The notes beneath the pieces were generated by a model. The model was given only the letters and a program-made list of their open reading frames with translations, was not told the DNA's origin and did not search any database. This document shows, in pieces, positions 16,927 to 26,176 of a stretch of 64,000 nt of DNA; position 1 is the first letter of the stretch, and each line of letters opens with the position of its first letter. This stretch comes from Nostoc sp. B(2019) (GTDB taxonomy: Bacteria; Cyanobacteriota; Cyanobacteriia; Cyanobacteriales; Nostocaceae), in the NCBI RefSeq assembly GCF_010091925.1, contig NZ_WVID01000016.1:62001-126000 (forward strand). Reading direction: 5' to 3'. A program made the position numbers and the translations under genes.

Positions 16927-17544
16927 ATGTCTAGACAAAGTTCTCATGAGAGTAACTTTTTCAAAGCTTTAACTGGTAGTGCGGTGAAAAAATCCCATAA
17001 GTTGAGACTGATACTGGAATCCTGTCTGGCTATTCTGGTTGAATCCGTACCATTTCTGATTGCTTGTGCTGTATTTATAAGCGTTATCAGCCTGAAAAGT
17101 CCGATCCTGCTTTTTTGTTTACTAGTTGGTAGTTTAATTGCAATAATCGTGCAGCAAATTGGTCAGCAGGTGCATTTATCCAAGCGATCGCTGATACCAT
17201 TACAAATCTTAGCAGTAGCGATCATTCTCAGTTTGTTTTGGTTAGACTATTTTGCAACCCCTGTACAAGCGCAATTCTTTGGTGAAGCTGAAAAGTTTTT
17301 CAAAAGAACCTTGACACAAGGTTCAACAACAACTGCTGGTGGTAGCGACACAGCAGTAAGTTTGATATTTAATATATTGCGGGCGATTTACTTACTCTAT
17401 ATTGCAATTTCCCTAGTTGGTGTAATTAACGCAGTGCGTAAAGATGAAGATTGGCAAAGCATCGCCAGAACTCCCCTATTAGTCGTTGTTGCTGTTACCG
17501 TCGCTGATGTACTCACACGTTTTGTAATTGGCGGACAGCAGTAG
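16927..17544 (+). CDS. VirB2/TrbC-like pilin-type membrane protein with long membrane leader
   Basis: 205 residues with five hydrophobic segments (about 38-54, 57-78, 90-108, 143-168, 180-200). A signal-peptidase-like site, VQA|Q at 115/116, leaves a mature part of about 90 residues: a polar Gly/Thr stretch, a hydrophobic helix, the short charged loop RKDEDWQ and a second hydrophobic helix. That is the layout of VirB2/TrbC pilins. The leader, with three helices, is far longer than the usual 30-50 residues. It is the first gene of a nine-gene run; VirB2 first, then VirB3 and VirB4, is the standard order. Assigned by topology and order only. Confidence 0.6.
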   Translation: MSRQSSHESNFFKALTGSAVKKSHKLRLILESCLAILVESVPFLIACAVFISVISLKSPILLFCLLVGSLIAIIVQQIGQQVHLSKRSLIPLQILAVAIILSLFWLDYFATPVQAQFFGEAEKFFKRTLTQGSTTTAGGSDTAVSLIFNILRAIYLLYIAISLVGVINAVRKDEDWQSIARTPLLVVVAVTVADVLTRFVIGGQQ

Positions 17545-17593
17545 CCAATTCACTCTATATAAATATAGATGAATAAAAATTAAGATATTTGCT

Positions 17594-17971
17594 ATGTCTC
17601 AAGAGCGTGAAGAAGAATTTCGTCCAGTCAATCAAATTCTGGGAAGTCAACCTTCATTAGGGCCAATCCCCGCCGATCAAATTCTTCCTTGGACACTAAT
17701 TTGTCTAGCCTCCTACTTTATCATCAATGGAATTTTTGGAGGGATTTTCCAAGAGGAGTTTCAAAAATGGTTGTGGACGATATTAATTGCTGGCTGGGGA
17801 ATGGGGACTTGGTGGATATTAACTGGTGGTAGAAGTTGGAGTTTTTTAAGCAAATTTGTTGGTGTTCCCACTTGGACAAGAGGCTTTGCTCGTTATCAAA
17901 GCTTGCTGGAAATTAACCATGAAGCAAAAAATCGGAAAAAAAAGCGTCAGCATCGCAGGAAACGAAACTAG
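17594..17971 (+). CDS. VirB3/TrbD-like small membrane protein
   Basis: 125 residues. A polar N-terminus (EEEFRPVNQILGSQP) is followed by two hydrophobic helices (about 30-50 and 58-76) and a basic tail (KNRKKKRQHRRKRN). VirB3/TrbD proteins are short, have one or two membrane helices and precede virB4, often overlapping or even fused to it. Here the gene overlaps the ATPase gene by 53 bases, which implies translational coupling. No diagnostic motif exists for VirB3, so the call depends on position. Confidence 0.55.
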   Translation: MSQEREEEFRPVNQILGSQPSLGPIPADQILPWTLICLASYFIINGIFGGIFQEEFQKWLWTILIAGWGMGTWWILTGGRSWSFLSKFVGVPTWTRGFARYQSLLEINHEAKNRKKKRQHRRKRN

Positions 17972-20666
17972 ATTAACGCCATTTGAAGACGCTTTACACT
18001 TGGCGACAATGTTACGCGTCTCACTAAATGGACGTGATATTGGCGCTTACGCTTTGACGAAAGGAACACAAAAAGATAGGTTTTGCTTTGTTTTCGGTTT
18101 TGAATGTCGAGGTATTCATACCACTTTAAGACCTGAACAAATCGAGACAATTGTCAATAATATTGAAGCAGGTTTAAAAGATATCCCTAGCGATGAAAGA
18201 ATGACGCTACATTTGGGGTCTTTTAGTTCAGACAAAAGCCGCCAGCAAGAACTCGCATCACTGATAAAAAATGCGCCGTCACGAGATATAAAATATTTGT
18301 TGATGGCAGAACGAGCTAGAGTCAAAGAGCTAACTATTTCTGGTATTAGAAAGCCAAAATTTCTACGTATTTATGTTACTTATACTGTTGAGTCTAGCAA
18401 TACCAATGCAGATGATTGGATAGAGAGACTTTTAGCAAAAGCTGAATCATGGTGGTTAAAATTCAAAGGCGAACTCTCAGAAGTAGAATACCAGCGCCTC
18501 GAAACTATCATCACGAATGCTTATAAACAAGGTTTTCTGCGTTGGGAGCAACTTTTAGCTAACAAAATGGGATTGGATATCAAGCCATTGACTGCTGATG
18601 AACTCTGGGAGGAAACCTGGAGAAGATTTAACGATACGCAGCCAATAGATATTCCCCAATTGATTACTTTAGATGAAAATGGACTACATGAACAAGTCAA
18701 TTCAGACTTAGCAAGTACTAAATTACTCATAGAAAATATCCACAGTACAACTTTGCTGCTGGAGTCTAGTGTACCTTGTGCTGATCGCCGTTGGGTTAAT
18801 GTGAAAAATCGCTATATTGGCGTCATGACATTTTTAGAAAAACCCGGAGGTTGGTCAAATAAATCTACTCAGTTGCGTTATATATGGGAACTATTAGCAA
18901 GAGAAACGGTAGTCGATACAGAAATATTTTGTGAATTGACTACGGCAAATCCAGCGTTTGTAAAAACTACCTTGCAAAGAGTGTTGAAGCAGTCAAATAT
19001 GACTACTATCATGGCTCAAGAAAAAAGTAAAACCATTGATGTCAACGCTCAATTAAAGTTAAAGAAATCCGTAGCAGCACAAGAGCAATTGTATGAAGGT
19101 GCAGTACCGATTTATACAGGTATAGCGATTTTAGTACATCGTCCGAGTATAGAAAAATTAGAGGAAGCCACAAGATATATTGAAAACTGTTTTCAACGTC
19201 CAGCACGGGTAATTAGGGAAACAGAATATGCTTGGAAAATTTGGTTGCAAACTTTACCAATAGTTTGGGAGGGTTTGTTAGCAAAACCTTTCAATCGTCG
19301 CCAACTATATTTAACAAGTGAAGTCCCAGGATTAATGCCTTTAGTACTAACTAAAAAAGGTGATAATCAAGGCTTCGAGTTGATTGCTGAAGAAGGCGGA
19401 ACCCCGATACATCTGGATTTATTTAACCAACATAAAAACTTAGCGCTGTTTGCAACAACTCGTGCTGGGAAATCGGTGTTAGTATCAGGGATTTTAACTC
19501 AGGCTTTGGCGCATGGCATTCCTGTAGTGGCGTTAGACTTCCCCAAACCTGATGGAACATCGACTTTTACTGACTATACAGAGTTTATGGAGGGGAATGG
19601 GGCGTATTTTGATATCTCTAAACAATCGAATAACTTGTTTGAGCAGCCAGATCTACGATCGCTTGATCCAGAACAACAACGCGATCGCACACTCGATTAT
19701 ATATCTTTTTTAGAATCAGCTTTGATGACAATGGTTTTAGGGTCATCTGCTGAGAATCAGATTCTATCGCAAACTGTGCGATCGCTTCTCAACTTGGCTT
19801 TAGAAGCCTTCTTTGCAGATGAGGGTATCAAAGAGCGATATCGCAAAGCGATCGCAGGGGGATTTGGTTCTGCGGCTTGGCCTAAAACCCCTACCTTAAG
19901 AGACTTTCTCTATTTCTGTTCACCAGAACATCTACAGTTAAATTCTGTAAGTGGGAGAGTTGAAGACGCCTTAAGCCAAATTCAGCTGCGCTTGCGGTTT
20001 TGGCTTTCTAGTCGCGTTGGACAAGCAATCTCTGCACCATCTAGCTTTCCCACCGATGCACAACTTTTGGTTTTTGCGCTCAGAAACCTATCAGATAATG
20101 AAGATGCAGCAGTACTATCTTTAAGCGCCTATTCAGCAGCGTTACGACGTGCATTAAGCAGTCCAGCTTCCATATTCTTCATCGACGAAGCACCGATTTT
20201 ATTTGAATTCGAGCAAATTTCTGACTTAGTTGGCAGAGTTTGTGCCAACGGCGCTAAAGCTGGAATTAGAGTTATTTTATCAGCACAAGACCCTGATACG
20301 ATCGCCAAATCCAAAGCTGCATCTAAAATTTTGCAAAATTTGACAACACGCTTGATTGGACGCATTCAACCAGTTGCAGTAGATAGTTTTGCAGACATCT
20401 TAAAATATCCCCGCAACATTATTTCTCGTAATGCCTCAGAAAGCTTTTTCCCACGCAAAGAAGGTATTTATAGTCAATGGCTGCTAGATGATAACGGTAT
20501 TTATACATTTTGTCGCTACTATCCAGGTTATGAACAATTAGCAGCAGTTGCTAATAACCCCTATGAACAAACTGCACGCAGTAAAATGATGCAACTTCAC
20601 ACCGATAAATATGAAGCAATTTCTACATTTGCACGTCAGTTAGTGGCTACGTTACGTAGTAGTTAA
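17919..20666 (+). CDS. VirB4-family ATPase of a type IV secretion-like system
   Basis: 915 residues from the ATG at 17919; the frame is open further upstream to 17856, but that part overlaps more of the VirB3-like gene. The N-terminal half (about 1-480) is a VirB4-type regulatory domain. The C-terminal RecA-like ATPase has Walker A ATTRAGKS (512-519; the usual first Gly is Ala), Walker B IFFIDEA (D756) and the downstream LSAQDPDTI motif typical of VirB4/TraC. This is the best supported member of the locus. VirB4 powers pilus assembly and substrate transfer at the inner membrane. Homology to TraG/HerA-like translocases is the main alternative. Confidence 0.82.
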   Translation: MKQKIGKKSVSIAGNETRLTPFEDALHLATMLRVSLNGRDIGAYALTKGTQKDRFCFVFGFECRGIHTTLRPEQIETIVNNIEAGLKDIPSDERMTLHLGSFSSDKSRQQELASLIKNAPSRDIKYLLMAERARVKELTISGIRKPKFLRIYVTYTVESSNTNADDWIERLLAKAESWWLKFKGELSEVEYQRLETIITNAYKQGFLRWEQLLANKMGLDIKPLTADELWEETWRRFNDTQPIDIPQLITLDENGLHEQVNSDLASTKLLIENIHSTTLLLESSVPCADRRWVNVKNRYIGVMTFLEKPGGWSNKSTQLRYIWELLARETVVDTEIFCELTTANPAFVKTTLQRVLKQSNMTTIMAQEKSKTIDVNAQLKLKKSVAAQEQLYEGAVPIYTGIAILVHRPSIEKLEEATRYIENCFQRPARVIRETEYAWKIWLQTLPIVWEGLLAKPFNRRQLYLTSEVPGLMPLVLTKKGDNQGFELIAEEGGTPIHLDLFNQHKNLALFATTRAGKSVLVSGILTQALAHGIPVVALDFPKPDGTSTFTDYTEFMEGNGAYFDISKQSNNLFEQPDLRSLDPEQQRDRTLDYISFLESALMTMVLGSSAENQILSQTVRSLLNLALEAFFADEGIKERYRKAIAGGFGSAAWPKTPTLRDFLYFCSPEHLQLNSVSGRVEDALSQIQLRLRFWLSSRVGQAISAPSSFPTDAQLLVFALRNLSDNEDAAVLSLSAYSAALRRALSSPASIFFIDEAPILFEFEQISDLVGRVCANGAKAGIRVILSAQDPDTIAKSKAASKILQNLTTRLIGRIQPVAVDSFADILKYPRNIISRNASESFFPRKEGIYSQWLLDDNGIYTFCRYYPGYEQLAAVANNPYEQTARSKMMQLHTDKYEAISTFARQLVATLRSS

Positions 20667-20810
20667 CAGCCTCTCTAAAACTTATAGCGGTTCTCACTTG
20701 AGTAAGGTACATAAATAAATAACTAATCACAGATGAACAAAGCCAAAAGTTCTGTTATTTGCACAATACTGTATTAAACATATTACCAAAGTCCTAACTT
20801 AAAACTCCTT

Positions 20811-20838
20811 CTCTGCGCCTCTGCGCCTCTGCGTGAAC
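20811..20838. repeat. CTCTGCGC/CTCTGCGTG intergenic motif
   Basis: A run of CTCTGCGCCT units ending GCGTGAAC, in the 228-bp gap between the VirB4-like and VirB5-like genes. A similar string occurs at about 29297-29324. Confidence 0.7.
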
Positions 20839-20894
20839 AAAAAATAAATTTATTAATTTCAACAAATTTGTCCACCGTTCCCAAACACAGATAT

Positions 20895-21698
20895 ATGCAA
20901 AAAACTACGGTTTTGACTCTTACTTTATTATCCCTAGCAATCCTACCAGTAATGGCACAATTAGGCGAGACTGGACAAGTAGGTGAAGTTTGGACTGATT
21001 TTCAATCATATTCTGTAGATTTGCAAAACTACCTGCAAAATAATTTGAGCGAAAACTTAAAGCCTGTAGAACCACAAAGTAGAAGTGCTATCACTACTGC
21101 CACAGGAGAATTGAATATACCTAACCCAATCATTGCTGGGCAGAGAATTCGTGATGATATTTTTATCAACTCAATATCAGACCGCTTTGAGAATAATTCA
21201 GTAGTCCGCTCAAATTTAGTTAGTAATGAAATCAATCGTCTAATTACCCGTGGAGCCGTGTCAGCGCTTTTAGGTGAAGCTGGACAGATTCGGACAAAAA
21301 CGAAGTTAATAAATACAGAAAAAGCCTTGAAAGATATTGAGTTATTTACTGAAAAAGCAGAAGATGAAAGCTATACTTTACTCACTAAAATTAGCAATAT
21401 TATTGAGCAAGCTAGTCCTGTGAATAAGGCTATTTCGAGTTTGTCACAATTACTCAATGCTAACCAATTGCAAAGCCTTAAAATTCAAAAGGAACAATCA
21501 AAAATTGGAGCTGAAACATTTGCTCAGACACTACAAACAAATCAAGCGCTGCAATACTCAAACTTAAATTTAGCAAATATTTCTCAACAAATGGAAGAGG
21601 AAAATCGGGCTAGGAGAGTAGATACATCTACAGAAGCAGCGCGACTTTTGCGAGCAACTTCTCAAATGGATTTGTTTGGGACAAAAGTTGATAATTAG
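20895..21698 (+). CDS. Secreted VirB5/TrbJ-like protein
   Basis: 267 residues from the ATG at 20895, chosen over the upstream TTG at 20868 because it gives a clean signal peptide (MQKTTVLTLTLLSLAILPV, cleavage after VMA at 21). The mature protein is mostly helical and rich in Gln, Glu and Asn, with long amphipathic stretches (residues about 90-250) suited to coiled coils. VirB5/TrbJ proteins are exported helical proteins encoded after virB4 and before virB6, which matches this position. No Cys residues are seen. The assignment is by architecture and context. Confidence 0.58.
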   Translation: MQKTTVLTLTLLSLAILPVMAQLGETGQVGEVWTDFQSYSVDLQNYLQNNLSENLKPVEPQSRSAITTATGELNIPNPIIAGQRIRDDIFINSISDRFENNSVVRSNLVSNEINRLITRGAVSALLGEAGQIRTKTKLINTEKALKDIELFTEKAEDESYTLLTKISNIIEQASPVNKAISSLSQLLNANQLQSLKIQKEQSKIGAETFAQTLQTNQALQYSNLNLANISQQMEEENRARRVDTSTEAARLLRATSQMDLFGTKVDN

Positions 21699-21772
21699 AA
21701 TTCAAAATCAACAATCCAAATTCCCATTTAACTACGGAAAACTCGTTTATTTTAAAAACAGCCACTATCAAA

Positions 21773-22822
21773 ATGCAGCTTGCTACTTTACCAATTTTTG
21801 CCCAAATAGGCATAGATGAAATTCTCGGTAATGGTGCTACAACTGCCCAAAGTATTGCCGAAGGTTGGGACAATCAATGGCTGGATTTATTGCAAAATAA
21901 TACCAGTAATAACTTATATGGAGCGCTCACGAATCTAGGTGTATTCTTTGCAGTAGGAACCCTGCTGTTTTTTATGCTACAATTCCTCAAAGATTTGATA
22001 TATAGCGAATATGCCCGCCCTATATCAGCTTTGATTTGGCCTTTCCTGGTGGTAATACTGTTAAGTAATTCAGGCAATGGAAGCATACTTTCTAATTTAA
22101 CATTGGGAGTACGGAATTTGATAAATGCTGTAAATCAGCAAGTAGTGGTAACAACCAATACTGACCAAATTTACCAGCAAGCGCTGAATATGAGTATTGC
22201 TGAAGAAGTGGCAGGTTCTTTGCTGCGTCCTTGTCAGTCACTTACTGGTGAACAACAAAATAAATGCTTTGTTAAAGCTACAGAAAAAGCTAACGAACTT
22301 TGGCAAGAATATAGAAATTTATACGGCAATAAAAATTGGATAGACAGGCTACAAAATAAGGTAAATCAGATTACATATAGTACAGGCAGTGTGTCTGAAA
22401 ATGCATTTAATTCTTTGCTGGGTTCTACAGTCCAAACAAGCATTAAGAGTTTTTTAGTCTCTTTACAATATGCTTTTCAAAATTTAATAGAAGCTACTAT
22501 GTTGCTGATAGCAACTTTGGGGCCGCTGGCTGTAGGTGGGTCTTTGCTACCTGTAGCTGGTAAACCTATTTTTGCGTGGCTTACTGGGTTTTTATCTATT
22601 GGCATCGCTAAAATTTCATTTAATATTATTGCTGTGTTAACTGCCGCAGTTATTGTTAATGGGCCTGGGCAAAATGCTAATGTTGATCCAGACTTAATGT
22701 GGTTCATCATTTTTCTGGGAGTTTTGGCCCCGATTTTATCTTTATTAGTGGCTGCGGCTGGAGGTTTTGCAGTCTTCAACGCTATCAGCAATACGGCTTC
22801 TCTGGTGAAAGATAGGATATAA
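21773..22822 (+). CDS. VirB6/TrbL-like polytopic membrane protein
   Basis: 349 residues. A short N-terminal hydrophobic segment ends FAQIG, then hydrophobic segments at about 50-70 and 78-97. A polar region of about 140 residues holds two Cys (RPCQSLTGEQQNKCF) that could form a disulfide outside the membrane. Three more hydrophobic segments follow (about 240-262, 268-300, 308-335), rich in Gly and Ala. VirB6/TrbL proteins form the inner-membrane channel and have five or more helices around a large periplasmic loop, as here. The stop is followed by 135 bp before the next gene. Confidence 0.62.
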   Translation: MQLATLPIFAQIGIDEILGNGATTAQSIAEGWDNQWLDLLQNNTSNNLYGALTNLGVFFAVGTLLFFMLQFLKDLIYSEYARPISALIWPFLVVILLSNSGNGSILSNLTLGVRNLINAVNQQVVVTTNTDQIYQQALNMSIAEEVAGSLLRPCQSLTGEQQNKCFVKATEKANELWQEYRNLYGNKNWIDRLQNKVNQITYSTGSVSENAFNSLLGSTVQTSIKSFLVSLQYAFQNLIEATMLLIATLGPLAVGGSLLPVAGKPIFAWLTGFLSIGIAKISFNIIAVLTAAVIVNGPGQNANVDPDLMWFIIFLGVLAPILSLLVAAAGGFAVFNAISNTASLVKDRI

Positions 22823-22957
22823 GTTGTTAGCTGGAGGGGATTGATAAGTAATTAAAAATAAAAAAAAGTTAGTCTTGAAAAGCATTTTAGTTAATCACTA
22901 AGTACAAGTTAAATAAAAGTTAAATAAGCGATAACTGTTGGGTTGGGAGATAAGTAA

Positions 22958-23782
22958 ATGGTACGGTTACTGGAAAAAAGACAACGGACAGGAAGTATTT
23001 TAACAGCTTTTGCGATCGCTACCTTAAGTTTGCATATACTAGTTTTACTTTTATTCCTATTCCAAGGGATTAAAATTCGCCAACTCAGTTTAAGAAAGCC
23101 TCCCAACTTTGTGCAATTGATAGATGGTAAATCAGTAGCTATTACTGATGATTTGGAACGGGAACCAGAAGCAATTCGCCAATTCATCAGTAAAACGATG
23201 ATATCGATGTTTAACTGGTCTGGAAATCTACCACCACAAACTATTGAAGAAGTCGCAAACCCCAAATCAGATTTAGGAATACTAATTAGAACAACACAAG
23301 GCGGTAGCCAAAAAATTAGCACCAGTAGTTGGATAGCTAGTTTTGCCTTATCAGAAGATTTTCGCAAGGGTTTTTTAAGCACAATTGCAGAAATAACACC
23401 ACCAGAAGTTTTTTCTGAAAATCCTAGCCAAGCTATGACATCACAGTTAGTTATTAAACGGGTTTATCCACCAAAAAAAATTGCCCCAGGTAAGTGGCGC
23501 GTGGGTATGGTAGCTGATTTAATTCAAAAGAAACAAGCTGATGATAGAAGAATTATCACGCCTTTCAATAAAGATTTACTTGTGCGTTCAGTCGATTATT
23601 TCGCTAATCCACAAGCCAACAATGCCACTACCCTTCAAAAAGCAATTTATAGTATTCGGACTGATAAACTAGAAATTTACGAAATTCGCAATTTATGTTT
23701 GTTAGACGAATATAATAACCTGAACGAAGAACAATTAAAGCAATGCGGAACTATAATAAAGCCTGATAATTTCTTAAGATAA
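22958..23782 (+). CDS. VirB8/TrbF-like bitopic membrane protein, copy 1
   Basis: 274 residues. A short basic N-terminus (MVRLLEKRQRTG), one membrane helix (about 14-36) and a large outside domain. VirB8/TrbF proteins have exactly this layout and sit between VirB6 and VirB9/10. The gene that follows is a divergent paralogue: both have QLxxQLIDG-like sequence after the helix (FVQLIDGKSVAI versus LVQLIDGRAITV), LEREPEAIRQF versus LERQPETIRRF, LVIKRV versus LVIQRV, and LEIYEIRNLC versus LEIYNVCEI. Having two is unusual. Fold prediction would be needed for proof. Confidence 0.6.
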   Translation: MVRLLEKRQRTGSILTAFAIATLSLHILVLLLFLFQGIKIRQLSLRKPPNFVQLIDGKSVAITDDLEREPEAIRQFISKTMISMFNWSGNLPPQTIEEVANPKSDLGILIRTTQGGSQKISTSSWIASFALSEDFRKGFLSTIAEITPPEVFSENPSQAMTSQLVIKRVYPPKKIAPGKWRVGMVADLIQKKQADDRRIITPFNKDLLVRSVDYFANPQANNATTLQKAIYSIRTDKLEIYEIRNLCLLDEYNNLNEEQLKQCGTIIKPDNFLR

Positions 23783-23829
23783 TCGGTTCTCAAAATTGAA
23801 GATATTGTAGTTTATATAGATAATTATTA

Positions 23830-24516
23830 ATGCAATTACTTAAACCCGAAAACAAAAAAAATAGCTTTTTACCACTGTTGGCAGTAGGAACATTTGGTTT
23901 ACATTTGTTAACCTTGCTGTTACTAGTATTTCACGGGTCTATGTTGCAGCAATTAAGTCAGCAACTCACACCTCAAAGTTTAGTGCAACTTATTGATGGT
24001 CGCGCCATCACAGTAGACCCCCAACAAAATTTAGAGCGACAACCAGAGACTATTCGGCGCTTTGTCGGTGAAAGTATGAGCTTAATGCTTACCTGGTCGC
24101 AGCAACAATCGCCAAAAACAGTCTGGGACATCAGTTCGCAATTGGTAGCTGACGATTTTAAACAAAAATTTCAGTCAGAACTTACTAATTTAAATCCAGA
24201 GAGTCAATTTGACTCTGTAAATAGAGACACTGAAAATGTATTAGTAATCCAAAGAGTTTCTCAACCAACAAAGATAGGTGATGGACAGTGGAAAGTGGAG
24301 ATACTTGCCAATCAATTAGTTTTTAGTAGTTATGACAAGCTAGGAAAGTCGATTTCATTTAATAAACAAATTTTAGTCAGAGCAATAGATCAGCCAGCAA
24401 CTTCACTACCAAATGCAGCAATTCCGTTACACTTAGCAGCTTACCGCCTGGGCGAAGCTAGACTAGAAATTTATAATGTCTGTGAAATTCAAGATAAAAA
24501 TTGTTCTGTAAATTAA
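23830..24516 (+). CDS. VirB8/TrbF-like bitopic membrane protein, copy 2
   Basis: 228 residues. Same layout as the preceding protein: polar N-terminus, one helix (about 12-36), outside domain. It is shorter by about 45 residues, mainly in the middle, and ends with two Cys (VCEIQDKNC). It lies 47 bp after copy 1 and 15 bp before the VirB10-like gene, so the genes are surely co-transcribed. The two copies may assemble as a hetero-oligomer, or one may have replaced another subunit; neither can be decided from sequence. Confidence 0.58.
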   Translation: MQLLKPENKKNSFLPLLAVGTFGLHLLTLLLLVFHGSMLQQLSQQLTPQSLVQLIDGRAITVDPQQNLERQPETIRRFVGESMSLMLTWSQQQSPKTVWDISSQLVADDFKQKFQSELTNLNPESQFDSVNRDTENVLVIQRVSQPTKIGDGQWKVEILANQLVFSSYDKLGKSISFNKQILVRAIDQPATSLPNAAIPLHLAAYRLGEARLEIYNVCEIQDKNCSVN

Positions 24517-24531
24517 AACCAAGTTATAACC

Positions 24532-26148
24532 ATGACTCGATATTCAATTCCATCAGAAACTCCTGCACAAAATCTATTTACTTTAACTACCGACGATCGC
24601 CAACGAGAAGTAGAATCTTTAGATTGGGAATCGCGGATGGCAAGATTGGTTGGCTTTGAAGAAGAATCTCCTCCTAGCAAAGTCCAAGAATCAGAAGATG
24701 CCATCTTGCAGCCGTCGCCTGAACAACCGCAAGAAGTTCAGACTAAGCAAACCCTCTCATCTAACCCCTTTGCTAAATTAGGCTTGGTGGGGATGGCTAC
24801 CCTATCTATAGTTTTGTTGGCTGGCGGGTTTTTGTCCCAGCTAATGAATAGTGGCAATCAAAAACCACAAAGTGAGATTTCTCCTCAAGTGCGATCGCAA
24901 CCTGTAAATGAATCTCCTTCTCAAAATCTAGCAGCAGAAGTAGAGACTCTCAAAACAAAGTTAGCTCTGACTGAACAAGTTGAGTTGGTAAAAGCAGCAC
25001 AACAAAAGCTCAGAACGACAAAACCAACGCCTGCGGTAGCTTTACAGCCACAGCCAGCAGTTTCTTCCCGAAATAGACCGCGGGTAGTACCACAAACACC
25101 AGCACCAGTGCGAACAGTTTATGTGCCTCGTGTAGTGACAGTACCATCTCCTCCACAAAGGCCTGTTGTCTCCCAACAATTACCAGTTGTGCAACCAACC
25201 GTCAATGTAACTCCACCACCTCCACCAAACCCACTTGATGAGTGGTCAAGGTTAGCAAAGTTGGGTAGTTATGGCCAGGTAAATGTCACTGATAAACCTA
25301 ATGTCATGGCAGCTACATCTGAACCTCCACAAAATACTCAGGTGGCGCAACAGCCACCAAACCCCAATCCTAACCAAACGCCACAACAGGAACCTCCTGG
25401 GGTCAACCAAGGACAACAACAGAGCCAGAAATCTGTAGCAGTAGGGACTAGTGTCAAAGCTGTATTAGCAACAGCTGTATTTGGAGAAACTACTAAAGCA
25501 AGAAACAACGACGATAAAGACGAAAACAAAAATGTATTTGTTGTGCGTTTGAAAGAACCACTCAAAGCTGTAGATGGTGCGATCGCGCTACCTGCCAATA
25601 CCGAGTTATTAACTGAAGTTCGTTCTATTTCCGAACAGGGTTTATTACAGCTAAATATAGTCAAAGTTATCGTAAAAAATAATGGTACTCCCACAGAAAG
25701 GAGCCTACCGCAAAATGCCCTAATTGTTCGCGCTCCTCAAGGTAGACCTTTACTAGCACAGCAATTTCCCAATCAAGGAGGAGCAATTACTGGGATGGAT
25801 ATAGGACTATTTGCCCTAGGTGCTGTTGGTAAAGTCGGAGAGGTATTAAATCGTCCTGATACCAGAGTCGAATGTGTTAATACTCCTACCCTAGATACTA
25901 ATACTAATACTAATTCTAACGAGAATTCTAATAATCAAACTTACAGGGATAGGTATTGCTTTCAGAGTAGCGACAACAGACGTAACATTTTGGCAGGGTT
26001 GTTAGAAGGTGGGATGAACACTGTAGTTCCTCAAATTGCACAACGCAATCAACAGGCTATTTCTCAAATGATGCAACGTACTAACGTTTGGTTTGTAGCA
26101 GCTGGCAAAAATGTTGAAATATATGTCAATCAATCTATACAGTTTTAG
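24532..26148 (+). CDS. VirB10/TrbI-like protein
   Basis: 538 residues in the classic VirB10 order. A cytoplasmic acidic N-terminus (1-80), one membrane helix (83-104), a short coiled coil (about 130-160), a long Pro/Gln-rich spacer (about 165-300, with PPPPPNP), and a C-terminal beta-rich domain (about 300-538). The last contains VGTSVKAVLATAV, LPANTELLTEVRSI and SLPQNALIVRAPQG, which match the pattern of VirB10/TrbI outer-membrane-pore domains. VirB10 spans inner to outer membrane. With VirB4 it is the strongest evidence for a secretion apparatus. An Asn/Thr-rich insert lies near residue 462. Confidence 0.7.
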   Translation: MTRYSIPSETPAQNLFTLTTDDRQREVESLDWESRMARLVGFEEESPPSKVQESEDAILQPSPEQPQEVQTKQTLSSNPFAKLGLVGMATLSIVLLAGGFLSQLMNSGNQKPQSEISPQVRSQPVNESPSQNLAAEVETLKTKLALTEQVELVKAAQQKLRTTKPTPAVALQPQPAVSSRNRPRVVPQTPAPVRTVYVPRVVTVPSPPQRPVVSQQLPVVQPTVNVTPPPPPNPLDEWSRLAKLGSYGQVNVTDKPNVMAATSEPPQNTQVAQQPPNPNPNQTPQQEPPGVNQGQQQSQKSVAVGTSVKAVLATAVFGETTKARNNDDKDENKNVFVVRLKEPLKAVDGAIALPANTELLTEVRSISEQGLLQLNIVKVIVKNNGTPTERSLPQNALIVRAPQGRPLLAQQFPNQGGAITGMDIGLFALGAVGKVGEVLNRPDTRVECVNTPTLDTNTNTNSNENSNNQTYRDRYCFQSSDNRRNILAGLLEGGMNTVVPQIAQRNQQAISQMMQRTNVWFVAAGKNVEIYVNQSIQF

Positions 26149-26176
26149 GAGTAGTGAGTGATACTAAGTTGCATCC

